Positions 53,407-61,125 of a stretch of 64,000 nt of DNA are shown piece by piece. The notes beneath the pieces are model-generated. The model was not told where the DNA came from. It saw only the letters and a list, made by a program, of their open reading frames with translations, and did no database searches. The DNA comes from Leadbetterella sp035299025 (GTDB lineage: Bacteria; Bacteroidota; Bacteroidia; Cytophagales; Spirosomataceae). The stretch is from contig DATGXK010000007.1 of assembly GCA_035299025.1 (NCBI GenBank), forward strand, positions 992,001 to 1,056,000, in the 5' to 3' direction. The translations under genes and the position numbers were made by a program. How positions within the stretch are numbered: the first letter of the stretch is position 1; every line of letters begins with the position of its first letter.

Positions 53407-53919
53407 ATGGATAAGCTGTATACGGAACGGACGATTAAGACGATTAGCGGGATTTATGTGGATGTGTTTGAGCCTAAGCCTGAGATGTTTGTGATAGAGG
53501 ATATTGCTCATGCACTGAGTATGATACCTAGATGGGGTGGGCATTACCCTTGGTTTTTGAGTGTGGCTAGGCATAGTAGATATGTTTGCCATAAAACAAA
53601 GGGTGATAGGTTGGAGGCTCTGATGCATGATGCCAGTGAGGCGTATTTGATGGATTTGCCGAGGCCGATTAAGCGAAATATGCCTGAGTATAAGGCTATA
53701 GAGGATGGGGTGATGAAGGTGATAGCGGAGAAGTTTGGGTTTGGGTTTCCTTTTTCGAAAGAGACCAAGGCTGCTGATAAAGCTGAGCTTGAAATTGAGT
53801 GGAAGCTGCGTGAGGAGTTGCAAGGCGTATCGAAGGGATTCAGTACTGAATCGGATTTTGCTTACCAAAAAAGGTTGTTTTTGGAGACTTATGAGTATGC
53901 ACTTAAAAATAGGAAATGA
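53407..53919 (+). CDS. HD-domain phosphohydrolase (YfbR-like)
   Basis: 170 residues. HD motifs: H in S-V-A-R-H-S-R-Y, the H-D pair in A-L-M-H-D-A-S-E-A-Y-L and further Asp/Glu residues downstream, as in 5'-deoxynucleotidase YfbR and phage HD proteins. It could remove phosphates from dNMPs or other nucleotides to feed phage synthesis, but the substrate is not visible. An AT-rich leader ending AAAAGTATG precedes it. Confidence 0.78.
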   Translation: MDKLYTERTIKTISGIYVDVFEPKPEMFVIEDIAHALSMIPRWGGHYPWFLSVARHSRYVCHKTKGDRLEALMHDASEAYLMDLPRPIKRNMPEYKAIEDGVMKVIAEKFGFGFPFSKETKAADKAELEIEWKLREELQGVSKGFSTESDFAYQKRLFLETYEYALKNRK

Positions 53920-53922
53920 GGT

Positions 53923-54165
53923 ATGAAAGCGGAGAATTTTGAGCAGGTAAAGGAGCTGATGCAGGAGCGTGAGAAGCTTAAAGGTATGAGGCAACTTGTG
54001 CAGCAAAGTGACGGTGTGACTTTTAGCAAGGGTGGAACTGGGAGAATTGATTTTGAAATTGAACTTAACATTTTTTTTAATACGATTGAGGGATTTAAAG
54101 ATGAAATGCTGAGAATAATAAAGGAGGAAATTAAAGCTATTGACGATAAACTTAAGGATTTATGA
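53923..54165 (+). CDS. Coiled-coil hypothetical protein
   Basis: 80 residues, highly charged and helical (E-Q-V-K-E-L-M-Q-E-R-E-K-L-K, then E-M-L-R-I-I-K-E-E-I-K-A-I-D-D-K-L). No domain is recognised. The gene begins 3 bases after the HD gene's stop and overlaps the zinc-ribbon gene by ATGA, so the three are likely on one message. Confidence 0.6.
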   Translation: MKAENFEQVKELMQEREKLKGMRQLVQQSDGVTFSKGGTGRIDFEIELNIFFNTIEGFKDEMLRIIKEEIKAIDDKLKDL

Positions 54166-54371
54166 AAAGGAATGATGTATTGGCTGATGATAGCCAACTG
54201 GAGGTGAAGTTTGATAGGTGTGCTTGTAACGGCTGTGGGTCTGTGAATGCAGTGCAGGTGACGGAGGATATGAAGACGAATATTGGGAAGCCGGCACTGA
54301 AGGAGAGTAAGAAACCGAAGTGGCAGTGTAAGGTGTGTGATAGGGTGCAGGTGTATAGGAGTGGTGAGTAG
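54162..54371 (+). CDS. Zinc-ribbon protein
   Basis: 69 residues with two Cys pairs, C-A-C-N-G-C near residues 20-25 and C-K-V-C-D-R near 56-61, spaced like a zinc ribbon. Probably binds nucleic acid or a protein partner. It precedes the large primase-helicase gene after a repeat-dense spacer of 168 bases. Confidence 0.6.
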   Translation: MKRNDVLADDSQLEVKFDRCACNGCGSVNAVQVTEDMKTNIGKPALKESKKPKWQCKVCDRVQVYRSGE

Positions 54372-54393
54372 TGAGTGGTGAGTTCCGAGTTAA

Positions 54394-54435
54394 CCACCCC
54401 GGGCTTCGCCCACCCCTCCTTGGGAAGGAGGGGAG
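54394..54435 (+). repeat. Module A repeat with CCCCTCC/GGAGGGG stem
   Basis: ACCCCGGGCTTCGCCCACCC continues into CCCCTCC-TTGGGAA-GGAGGGG. The symmetrical T/A insertion in the arms keeps the stem intact. Intergenic. Confidence 0.7.
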
Positions 54436-54443
54436 CGGATTGG

Positions 54444-54492
54444 GGCTTCGACCCCTCGACAAGCTCGGGGTAAACGAAGCTCAGCCTGACAG
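54444..54492 (+). repeat. Module B repeat, composite copy
   Basis: CTTCGACCCCTCGACAAGCT is followed by CGGGG and later AAGCTCAGCCTGACA: one module B copy interrupted by a second. Lies directly upstream of the primase-helicase gene. Confidence 0.65.
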
Positions 54493-54539
54493 GGGAATTA
54501 TAAAATAATTGATTACGAGTTTTTCTGGAAAATAAATAT

Positions 54540-57500
54540 ATGGGTCTTAGCAGAGAGGAGATTTTGGAACAGACGGACATGGGTCTGGATGTGATACTGG
54601 CGAAGGTGAGTGAGGCTGGTAATGGCGTGCGGAATTATGCCTATAAGTTTAAGTGCGACCACCTGAAGGTGGAGAATAACCCCAGCCTGGGCTTACAGAA
54701 GAATGAGGCCGGCACGGAGTGGGTGATTCGTGACTGGGGCTCGGATAAGACTTGGAGTGCGTTTGACGTGGTGATGGAGTTTGAGAATCTGGATTACTCT
54801 AACGCCTGCAAATGGATATGCCAGCACTTTAACCTGGTAGAGAATGGTAAGGCTAGCCGCAGCTATGAGTACGAGAAGATAACGGAAGGTCTGGAAGACG
54901 TGGAAGTGAAGAAGCGTGAGTGGGGGTATCTGGACGATTTTGAGATGGCGGCACTGAAGGGGATTTTTGCTAAGCATGTGTGGGAGTGGATGGGGAGAAG
55001 CCCCAGCCCCCCGGCCGGAATGCCGTACCACCCCAAAGGGGGAGCTGGTAAGGGTGATGCTAAGGGTGAGACGCCAGGCATGGCGTCTGTACCGAGTAAG
55101 GATATGGTGGCGTTTGAGCGGGCTAAGGAGGTTTGTTTGAAGTATGGGTTTAGGCCGTTGGCTTGGCATAGTTTGGTGAGTATTGATAAGAAGACGGGGC
55201 AAAAGGTGAAGCATGTTTTTAAGGCTACGGAGACGTATCCGATGTTTGTGTGGCATATAGCCCCCCCCGCCCCCAATGGGGGAGCTCGCTCTGCTAAAAC
55301 TGAAGAAATTAAACCGATTGCGTATAAATTCTATGAGCCGTATGGGAAGCAGCGGTTTTTTTATGAGGGGGTGGTGCCGAAGAATTATTTGTTTGGGCTG
55401 GAGCAGGTGAAGGCAGCGTATGATGATTTGCCGAATGATGCTGAGATTATGGATAGGCTGGGGATAAATCCGGAAGAGCATGATGGGTTTGTGGCGAAGA
55501 TGCTGCAGGAGGCGTATGACGCTGGACATGAGCCGAATAAACTGCCTGAGGTGTTGGTGGCGACGGGTGGTAGTGATGCACTGAACATGGCGGCGTTGGG
55601 GTATTTTCCGGTTTGGGCGAATGGGGAGCATATTACGCCGGAGTATTTCCCTTATAAGAAGTTGGCCGAAATGGCTTGGCGGGTGATTAATGTGCCTGAT
55701 ATAGATGCCCCTGGTAAGATGGCAGCTGCCAAGTTGGCGGAGCATCATATAGAGATTTGTACGGCATGGCTGCCTGAGGAATTGGCCCAAAAACGAAGTG
55801 GTAAGAAGGAAGAGGATGGCAGCCCGAAGTTTTGCAAGGATGTGAAGGATTATTTTGGCTGGTGGAAGCCGTTTGATTTTAAAAGGGTGCTGGCCCATGC
55901 GAAGCCTTACAAATTTTGGACGAAGAAGGTGAAGATGGAGGGTAAGATACCGATGAAGGAGGAGGGCAAGCTGCTGTATAAGTATAGCCCCAGGCCGAGT
56001 TATATTCTGAATTTTCTTTACAGAAATGGTTTTGCGGTGTTGGCGAGGAGTAGATTCAGCGGTAAAAGCCGAGAGTATGTGCGGATAAAGGGCAACCAGG
56101 TGCAGCAGATTTTGGACACGGCCGACATGAAGAATTTTGTGGATGAGTTTGTGGCGAAGCATAGTTTTGATAGCGACCTGAGCGACTCGATGCTGAGGAG
56201 CAGGGATGTGGCGGATGCGATTTTTGCGAGACTACCTGAGGTGGAGCTGGATTTTAAGGATTATGATAAGGATTACCAGTGGTTTTTCCTGAGTAATGAG
56301 ACGTGGAAGATTTCGGCGGATAAGATTGAGACTTTTAGACCTGAGAAGGTGAATAAGTATGTGTGGGAACACGAGGTGCTGAACAAGAGCTGGTGGGATG
56401 CGAAGGCTCAGAGCAGGGTGCCTGTGAAGTTTGAGAAAATGGAGCCGAGCTTCTGTATAACTGTAACTGATGAGGGGCTGTATGATATCAAGATACTGCG
56501 GAAGGATTGTATTTTCTTGAATTATCTGATACAGACGAGTAGGATTCATTGGAGAGTGGAGCTGGAGGATGAGTTGGATAAGGTGAGGTTTCCTGCCTTC
56601 GGCTCCGCTCAGGTAGCGGGTGGTGAGACGGCAAGCATGCCGTCTGTACAGGTGCAGAGCCGGGATGAGTATAGGGAGCGGTATAAGTTTGCTATTGATG
56701 GGCCGCTGCTTACGGAGAGCCAGCGGCAGCAGCAGAAGATGCACTTGATAACGAAGCTGCTGAGCATAGGCAAGATGATGCACCGGTATAAGAGTATGAG
56801 TACGGCGATGGCGGTGTGGAGTATGGATTATGTGATGCGGGATTTGAGCAAGAGCCAGGGTGGTACGGGTAAGTCGCTGACGCCGTATTGTTTGGCTCAG
56901 GTGTTGCCCACGGAGACGATAGCTGGGCGTGATAGGGCGGCGTTGGCGAATAAGCACGTGTTTGAGAATATATCTGAAGACACGGATATGCTATGGCTGG
57001 ATGATGCTGATAAGCACACGGATTTTAGTTTTTTCTACTCGGCGATAACGGGCTTTATGAAGAAAAACCCGAAGGGTACGAAGAGTGAGACGATAGGGTT
57101 TGAGGACTCGCCACAGATATGGATCACTTCTAATTTTCCGCCGATTGATGTGGACCAGGACAGTACGATTAGAAGGCTGTGGATGACGGAGTATAGCGAC
57201 TACTACCACTACAACCAAAGCGGCGAGTATAGGGAGGTGAGGAAGCCTTTTGATGATTTTGGGAAGGAGTTGATACGGGATTTTGACCAACACGACTGGA
57301 ATAGCTTCATTAATACGCTGGCGGTGGCCTGCCAGAGCTTTATCAAATACGGATATGTGAGTAGCGGTGACGATAATATGCGGATTAATGCATACCGCAA
57401 CAAGATAGGTGTGCAGATGATAGAGTGGTTTGACATGTTTTTTAACAAGGGCGACGGCACGGTGGATAATTTCTTGGTGAGAAAGCAGGTGTTTGAGCAG

Positions 57501-57860
57501 TATAAGATTGATACGGGCAGCGATATAACGAGCAATGGATTTGGAACGAAACTGCGGGATTATGCGGCGATGAAGGGCTATGCTTATAACCCTGTGGCGA
57601 TAGAGAAACACCGCACGAATGACGGCCGTGTGATATGCAAGCAGACGCACGAGTGGATCTACAGCGTGAGAGAAGGCAAGTGGGTGGCTACACAACTGGT
57701 GACACCGAAGGCTTTGGAGTTTTTCTACTACCAAACTACGCCTGATGTGCCGATAAATTATGCAAATATAGAGGAGTATAGCCCGGGGAATGCTAAAAAC
57801 AAGCCGGATGAGTTGGCGAAGGAGATAGAGGAGAGGAATAAGGGGCCGCAGTTGTTTTAG
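54540..57860 (+). CDS. Primase-helicase, with in-frame inserted repeats
   Basis: 1106 residues. N-terminal region (1-120) resembles a CHC2-type zinc/primase entry segment (Y-K-F-K-C-D-H, W-I-C-Q-H-F). Then a Toprim-like part (V-L-V-A-T-G-G-S-D-A-L-N, about residue 336; V-I-N-V-P-D-I-D-A-P-G near 380) and a C-terminal D5/SF3-like ATPase with Walker A S-Q-G-G-T-G-K-S (~772-780), Walker B M-L-W-L-D-D-A-D (~816-823) and sensor I-T-S-N-F. It should unwind and prime the phage origin. At least four repeat copies (54999, 55068, 55259, 56597/56625) interrupt linkers in frame, adding A-P-P-A-P, E-T-P-G-M-A-S-V and similar peptides. Confidence 0.8.
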   Translation: MGLSREEILEQTDMGLDVILAKVSEAGNGVRNYAYKFKCDHLKVENNPSLGLQKNEAGTEWVIRDWGSDKTWSAFDVVMEFENLDYSNACKWICQHFNLVENGKASRSYEYEKITEGLEDVEVKKREWGYLDDFEMAALKGIFAKHVWEWMGRSPSPPAGMPYHPKGGAGKGDAKGETPGMASVPSKDMVAFERAKEVCLKYGFRPLAWHSLVSIDKKTGQKVKHVFKATETYPMFVWHIAPPAPNGGARSAKTEEIKPIAYKFYEPYGKQRFFYEGVVPKNYLFGLEQVKAAYDDLPNDAEIMDRLGINPEEHDGFVAKMLQEAYDAGHEPNKLPEVLVATGGSDALNMAALGYFPVWANGEHITPEYFPYKKLAEMAWRVINVPDIDAPGKMAAAKLAEHHIEICTAWLPEELAQKRSGKKEEDGSPKFCKDVKDYFGWWKPFDFKRVLAHAKPYKFWTKKVKMEGKIPMKEEGKLLYKYSPRPSYILNFLYRNGFAVLARSRFSGKSREYVRIKGNQVQQILDTADMKNFVDEFVAKHSFDSDLSDSMLRSRDVADAIFARLPEVELDFKDYDKDYQWFFLSNETWKISADKIETFRPEKVNKYVWEHEVLNKSWWDAKAQSRVPVKFEKMEPSFCITVTDEGLYDIKILRKDCIFLNYLIQTSRIHWRVELEDELDKVRFPAFGSAQVAGGETASMPSVQVQSRDEYRERYKFAIDGPLLTESQRQQQKMHLITKLLSIGKMMHRYKSMSTAMAVWSMDYVMRDLSKSQGGTGKSLTPYCLAQVLPTETIAGRDRAALANKHVFENISEDTDMLWLDDADKHTDFSFFYSAITGFMKKNPKGTKSETIGFEDSPQIWITSNFPPIDVDQDSTIRRLWMTEYSDYYHYNQSGEYREVRKPFDDFGKELIRDFDQHDWNSFINTLAVACQSFIKYGYVSSGDDNMRINAYRNKIGVQMIEWFDMFFNKGDGTVDNFLVRKQVFEQYKIDTGSDITSNGFGTKLRDYAAMKGYAYNPVAIEKHRTNDGRVICKQTHEWIYSVREGKWVATQLVTPKALEFFYYQTTPDVPINYANIEEYSPGNAKNKPDELAKEIEERNKGPQLF
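54999..55044 (+). repeat. Module A repeat inside the primase-helicase gene
   Basis: Contains CCGG-AATG-CCGT and CCCC-AAAG-GGGG. Read in frame as S-P-S-P-P-A-G-M-P-Y-H-P-K-G-G-A. Confidence 0.8.
55068..55091 (+). repeat. Module C repeat inside the primase-helicase gene
   Basis: GACGCCA-GGCA-TGGCGTC, identical to the intergenic copy at 51674. Encodes E-T-P-G-M-A-S-V. Confidence 0.85.
55259..55284 (+). repeat. Module A repeat inside the primase-helicase gene
   Basis: AGCCCCCCCCGCCCC-CAAT-GGGGGA; encodes A-P-P-A-P-N-G-G. Confidence 0.8.
56597..56648 (+). repeat. Modules D and C inside the primase-helicase gene
   Basis: CTTCGGCTCCGCTCAGGTAG (D) and GACGGCA-AGCA-TGCCGTC (C, 56625-56648). The C copy has a C-to-G change in one arm and G-to-C in the other. 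Both are in frame. Confidence 0.8.
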
Positions 57861-57863
57861 GCC

Positions 57864-57895
57864 AGCCCCAAGCCCCCCGACCCCCGGTGGGGGAG
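57864..57895 (+). repeat. Module A repeat after the primase-helicase gene
   Basis: AGCCCCAAGCCCCCCGACCC then CCGGTGGGGGA; begins 4 bases after the stop codon. Confidence 0.75.
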
Positions 57896-57937
57896 TAAAC
57901 AGAATATGATTTTTTGGAAATTTAAAAATAGAGAGGG

Positions 57938-58738
57938 ATGAAAGGTAAGTTGATTGCATTTAACTATTTCGGTGGTAAGTATAATTGGGTAGAGCAGCTA
58001 TATGAAAATTTTCCTGAGCATATGCATTTTGTGGATGTGATGTGTGGGTCGATGTCTGTAACCCTCAACAAAATGCCTTCTAAAATGGATACGGCTAATG
58101 ATTTGGATGGGAGTGTATATAATTTTTTCAAAGTGTTACGCGATAACCCATCCGAATTAATTAGAGTATTGAGTTTGACTCCAGTATCAAGATTAGAATA
58201 TAATAATTGCTGGCCGATTGTTGAGGATGAAATGCATGAAGTGGAATGGGCAAGGCGATTTTTTGTGAGATGTAGGCAAAGTTTTCAGGGGTCCGGAATA
58301 GAAAAGTCCACAGGGTTTAATGCGTGTATAGCCACTACAGAGAGCGGAATGAGTAAGAATGTGAAGAAGTTCATGTCATCTATAGAAAAGTTGGAATTGG
58401 TAGTGGAAAGGTTGAAGCGTATTCAAATTGAGAATTTAGATTACTCAGATTTGATACCAAAATATGATAGGCCAGGTACATTTTTCTTTGTAGATCCGCC
58501 ATATGTTTTGAAAACTAGGAAGTACAAGAAAAGATACACCTTAGAGTTTGACAATCAAGAGCATAGACAACTGGCTGCTACTTTAAGCGGTATTGAAGGA
58601 AAGGCGATGGTATGTGGTAACGAGAGCGAATTGTACGAAGAGCTTTTTGAAGGTTGGAGGTTCAAGAGGCTGATACCTAAGGGACATAGTATGAAAGGGG
58701 CGGAGCAACAAAAGGAGTGTATTTGGATGAATTTTTAA
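57938..58738 (+). CDS. D12-class adenine-specific DNA methyltransferase (Dam-like)
   Basis: 266 residues. N-terminal A-F-N-Y-F-G-G-K-Y-N-W is the SAM-binding F-x-G-x-K-like motif of the D12 class, V-D-V-M-C-G-S-M-S-V-T the F-x-G-x-G-like region, N-D-L-D-G-S-V-Y-N-F-F-K-V-L-R the family helix, and F-V-D-P-P-Y the catalytic D-P-P-Y. It methylates adenine N6 at a short target sequence (unknown here), plausibly protecting the phage from host restriction. No matching restriction gene is adjacent. Confidence 0.88.
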   Translation: MKGKLIAFNYFGGKYNWVEQLYENFPEHMHFVDVMCGSMSVTLNKMPSKMDTANDLDGSVYNFFKVLRDNPSELIRVLSLTPVSRLEYNNCWPIVEDEMHEVEWARRFFVRCRQSFQGSGIEKSTGFNACIATTESGMSKNVKKFMSSIEKLELVVERLKRIQIENLDYSDLIPKYDRPGTFFFVDPPYVLKTRKYKKRYTLEFDNQEHRQLAATLSGIEGKAMVCGNESELYEELFEGWRFKRLIPKGHSMKGAEQQKECIWMNF

Positions 58739-58758
58739 CGATTTAAAATATTTGAGAG

Positions 58759-59175
58759 ATGGGAGTTTTGGCGAATGTAGACATGGAAGATGCTCGGGAG
58801 ATAGCTGGGCTAATTTTGAACATAGAGGAGTTGTCTGAAGATGACGATTGTGCGATAGAGGTTGGATTGATTGAGAAGTGGAATATTGACTTGGATACTT
58901 TCAGGGAGATTATAGATTCGGTTGTAAAGCACATGGATTTTGGTCTTTCGCCTCTTACTGAAACGGCTTATGTTGGGATTTCGAGACCTGGAATCTGGAT
59001 AGTGAAGAAGGAAGTGGATCAACAGTTTTTGGCTGGGATTATTGCTTGGGCTACGGAGGGTGAGGATATCCCAGAAGGCTCAAAGGGGTTTTTGAGGGAG
59101 ATAACGGCTGGTGGCAAAGTGGAGTATGAGATTGTGATTAGGAGGCCAGCCCCCCAGCCCCCGGTGGGGAGGTAA
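58759..59175 (+). CDS. Hypothetical protein ending in a repeat-encoded tail
   Basis: 138 residues, acidic in the first half (E-E-L-S-E-D-D-D-C-A-I-E). No domain is recognised. The last residues (R-P-A-P-Q-P-P-V-G-R) and the stop codon come from a module-A hairpin repeat at 59148-59172, so the ancestral C-terminus has been replaced or extended. The gene follows the D12 methylase by 20 bases. Confidence 0.55.
   Translation: MGVLANVDMEDAREIAGLILNIEELSEDDDCAIEVGLIEKWNIDLDTFREIIDSVVKHMDFGLSPLTETAYVGISRPGIWIVKKEVDQQFLAGIIAWATEGEDIPEGSKGFLREITAGGKVEYEIVIRRPAPQPPVGR
59148..59172 (+). repeat. Module A repeat forming a gene's C-terminus
   Basis: AGCCCCCCAGCCCCCGGTGG then GGAGG; the stop codon TAA follows in the same frame. 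Confidence 0.75.
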
Positions 59176-59211
59176 AAAGGAATTGATTTTTAACAAATAA
59201 ATAGTAGAAAG

Positions 59212-59709
59212 ATGAAAAGGTTTATTGCGATTGTGATGGTGGGATTTGTGTTGGTGGTTTTTGGTGGTGCTAGTATGCAGGCTATTAGGCTTAAGCAAGA
59301 GTGTACAGGTTTTTTGAAGAGAGCTGCTGATGCGAATACGGTGGAAACGGCTAAGGTGGAGCTTCGAAGGGCTTTGAGTTATTTGGAGATGAATGACATG
59401 ACTAAGGGCTACACTTCGGTACTGTGGAAGACGGCGGATGAGGATGTGGGGTTTTGGTATGAGAATTTGAAGGCGAGTGAGTTGGAGTTGATGAAGGTGA
59501 GGGAGGATAGTCCTTCGATGGAGAAGACGAATCTGTTGATGAAGTTGAGAGAGACGCTGCTGGATAGTGGCGAAAAGGGTGACGAGCTTACTGTGCCGAA
59601 GGGGTTGTCGAGGTTTCCGAGTAATGGGCTTTGGTGTGTGTTGCTTTGGATGGCTGGATTGATGTTGGTGGGCTTGTTGATTTGGGGGGCTGCTGAGGCA
59701 GAGGGCTAA
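59212..59709 (+). CDS. Membrane protein with N- and C-terminal spans
   Basis: 165 residues. A first span (I-A-I-V-M-V-G-F-V-L-V-V-F-G-G-A-S-M) and a last span (W-C-V-L-L-W-M-A-G-L-M-L-V-G-L-L-I-W-G) enclose a ~100-residue helical, charged segment (E-T-A-K-V-E-L-R-R-A-L-S-Y-L-E). No family is recognised. The layout, with the middle domain between two anchors, may face the periplasm or cytoplasm; this cannot be decided from sequence. Confidence 0.55.
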   Translation: MKRFIAIVMVGFVLVVFGGASMQAIRLKQECTGFLKRAADANTVETAKVELRRALSYLEMNDMTKGYTSVLWKTADEDVGFWYENLKASELELMKVREDSPSMEKTNLLMKLRETLLDSGEKGDELTVPKGLSRFPSNGLWCVLLWMAGLMLVGLLIWGAAEAEG

Positions 59710-59720
59710 ATTTAAGTGCT

Positions 59721-59990
59721 ATGAGTGATTTTCCGGTGTATATGTATTGTGGAATGGGCGAGCAGTATGTGAATATACTGAGCGAGGAGAAGGCGGTGGC
59801 GATTGATCTATATTATAACCCTGTAACGGGTGAGGTGAAGTATGGGTATAAGACGCTGGATAAACGGATAGTGAAGGAGCTGATGGTGAGGCCTGGTATT
59901 TATAAGCCTGCAACGGCTGGTGATTGGAATTATGCGAAGGGGAGGTTTTTGAACTGGGTGATGGAGGCTCTAGCCCCACCAGCCCCCTAA
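59721..59990 (+). CDS. Hypothetical protein ending in a repeat-encoded tail
   Basis: 89 residues; contains G-M-G-E-Q-Y-V-N-I-L-S and N-Y-A-K-G-R-F-L-N-W-V-M. No family recognised. The last six residues (L-A-P-P-A-P) and the stop codon lie inside the module-A repeat at 59972-60004. The C-terminus therefore is partly repeat-derived. Confidence 0.5.
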   Translation: MSDFPVYMYCGMGEQYVNILSEEKAVAIDLYYNPVTGEVKYGYKTLDKRIVKELMVRPGIYKPATAGDWNYAKGRFLNWVMEALAPPAP

Positions 59991-60004
59991 CCCCCAATGG
60001 GGGA
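59972..60004 (+). repeat. Module A repeat forming a gene's C-terminus
   Basis: AGCCCCACCAGCCCCCTAAC then CCCCAATGGGGGAA; the in-frame TAA is part of the repeat. Confidence 0.75.
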
Positions 60005-60031
60005 ACTTAATATAGCGGATTTAGATTGTGG

Positions 60032-60055
60032 GGCTTCGACAGGCTCAGCCTGACA
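60032..60055 (+). repeat. Module B repeat
   Basis: GGCTTCGACAGGCTCAGCCT then GACA; intergenic copy. Confidence 0.75.
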
Positions 60056-60099
60056 TGAAAGGATGATTTTTTAATTTTTAAAGTAGATAAATAGGTAGT

Positions 60100-60402
60100 A
60101 TGAAGAAGGTTGAGCAAAGTGGTAGGGTGTTGATGATTGGGCCTGTGCAGGAGTTTGGGGCGAATAAGACTCGTAAGCGTGTGGTGCGTATTGATGCCTC
60201 GGGCGGTGGTACGAGTAGCGTGGTGGAGTTTGTGCTGATGCATGATAATGTGGAGAAGGGCGACCTGATAAAGGTTGGCGAGGATGTGGAAGTGCCGGGC
60301 TATCTGATGGGTAGACTGCACAAGGGTACTGACGATGTGGAGCGGTGTTTTATGGAGCTGCAGGTGTTTAAGATTGCAAAGGTGGGGAAGGTGGTGTTGT
60401 AG
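60100..60402 (+). CDS. Probable OB-fold (DUF3127/SSB-like) protein
   Basis: 100 residues. G-R-V-L-M-I-G-P-V-Q at the start, the R-K-R-V-V-R-I-D strand, V-E-F-V-L-M-H-D-N-V-E and D-L-I-K-V-G-E-D-V-E-V match the strand order of DUF3127 OB-fold proteins common in Bacteroidota phages and plasmids. A single-stranded DNA-binding role fits the adjoining replication genes but rests on similarity I judged by eye. Confidence 0.5.
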   Translation: MKKVEQSGRVLMIGPVQEFGANKTRKRVVRIDASGGGTSSVVEFVLMHDNVEKGDLIKVGEDVEVPGYLMGRLHKGTDDVERCFMELQVFKIAKVGKVVL

Positions 60403-60414
60403 CCCCCGGCCCGC
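60401..60414 (+). repeat. Truncated module A fragment
   Basis: AGCCCCCGGCCCGC, the 5' part only, at the stop codon of the OB-fold gene. Confidence 0.4.
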
Positions 60415-60425
60415 AGAAGATTCTT

Positions 60426-60452
60426 AAACACATAGACACATAGAGAACATAG
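60426..60452 (+). repeat. Module E repeat
   Basis: AAACACATAGACACATAGAG then AACATAG; second copy of the module seen at 53353. Confidence 0.6.
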
Positions 60453-60476
60453 GATTTTTAACGATTTAATTTTTGG

Positions 60477-60734
60477 ATGATTATGCCAAGTAATGTGAAG
60501 GGTGTGAAGTTGGAGCGTGTGAAAGCGGTGGAGTATTGGGTGGAGAGTGATGAGGAAGTGGGCGGTAAGCTAGTGGCTCACAATGCCAAAGGGCACCATT
60601 TGTTTAAGGCGAGGGATTCTGTGGTGCGGTTTTTTGAGCAGCTGAAAAGTAAGCCCGTGGATGCTGGAGGAAAAGTGGTGAAATATAGGCTGTGCACTGG
60701 TAGATATACGGTGGGTAAGGGTGGGTGGGAGTAG
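60477..60734 (+). CDS. Hypothetical prophage protein
   Basis: 85 residues, basic overall (V-K-G-V-K-L-E-R-V-K-A-V-E and V-K-Y-R-L-C-T-G-R-Y). Could bind nucleic acid, but no family is recognised. An alternative start two codons later is equally possible. The last bases and stop abut a module D/A repeat at 60732. Confidence 0.5.
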   Translation: MIMPSNVKGVKLERVKAVEYWVESDEEVGGKLVAHNAKGHHLFKARDSVVRFFEQLKSKPVDAGGKVVKYRLCTGRYTVGKGGWE

Positions 60735-60782
60735 CTTCGGCTACGCTCAGCTACCGGAATGCCGTACCATCCCAAAGGGGAG
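60732..60782 (+). repeat. Modules D and A, composite copy
   Basis: AGCTTCGGCTACGCTCAGCT (D), then ACCGG-AATG-CCGTACCATC and CCAAAGGGG (A). The D part holds the stop codon of the preceding gene. Confidence 0.75.
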
Positions 60783-60832
60783 TTTTGGGTTTGCGATTAA
60801 TGATTTTTGATTAACGATTAACGATTTTTTTT

Positions 60833-61078
60833 ATGAGGGTATTGGGTTTGGTAAAGGAACTGCAGGCGGAGTTGATGACTGGGAAGGATTTGCCGCATTT
60901 GGTGAGTGTGAGACTGTTGGCGAGGTTGGATGAGGCGGAGAGGCATTTGGGAGGGAAGGGCTTCGGCTCCACTCAGCCACCGGCCCCCCATCCGGAACGC
61001 CGGACCGCCCCAAAGGGGGAGAATGCTGTAGAAGCTGATAAGGAAGTGGATGGCGGGTCTTCGACAGGCTCAGACTGA
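60833..61078 (+). CDS. Hypothetical protein, C-terminal half repeat-derived
   Basis: 81 residues. Only the first ~43 (M-R-V-L-G-L-V-K-E-L-Q-A-E, helical) look like an original protein. Residues ~44-65 are encoded by a D+A composite repeat and the last ~8 (G-S-S-T-G-S-D) by module B, which also provides the stop. Composition of the tail is therefore a property of the repeats. Likely a real short gene with repeats appended, but weak. Confidence 0.4.
   Translation: MRVLGLVKELQAELMTGKDLPHLVSVRLLARLDEAERHLGGKGFGSTQPPAPHPERRTAPKGENAVEADKEVDGGSSTGSD
60958..61021 (+). repeat. Modules D and A inside a gene
   Basis: CTTCGGCTCCACTCAGCCAC (D) followed by CCGG-AACG-CCGG (60992-61003) and CCCCAAAGGGGGA. 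Encodes G-F-G-S-T-Q-P-P-A-P-H-P-E-R-R-T-A-P-K-G. Confidence 0.8.
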
Positions 61079-61080
61079 CA
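61058..61080 (+). repeat. Module B supplying a stop codon
   Basis: TCTTCGACAGGCTCAGACTG then ACA; TGA inside the module ends the gene at 61078. Confidence 0.75.
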
Positions 61081-61125
61081 GGTGATGTTTTTAAAATTAT
61101 TTTTTAACGATTAAAGTAGTGGATT

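Noticed and set aside
54693..57959. Several long minus-strand frames (up to 489 codons) opposite the primase-helicase gene
   Set aside because: They are rich in His, Arg, Leu and Pro, a by-product of the G-rich sense strand, while the sense frame has clear Walker and Toprim-like motifs.
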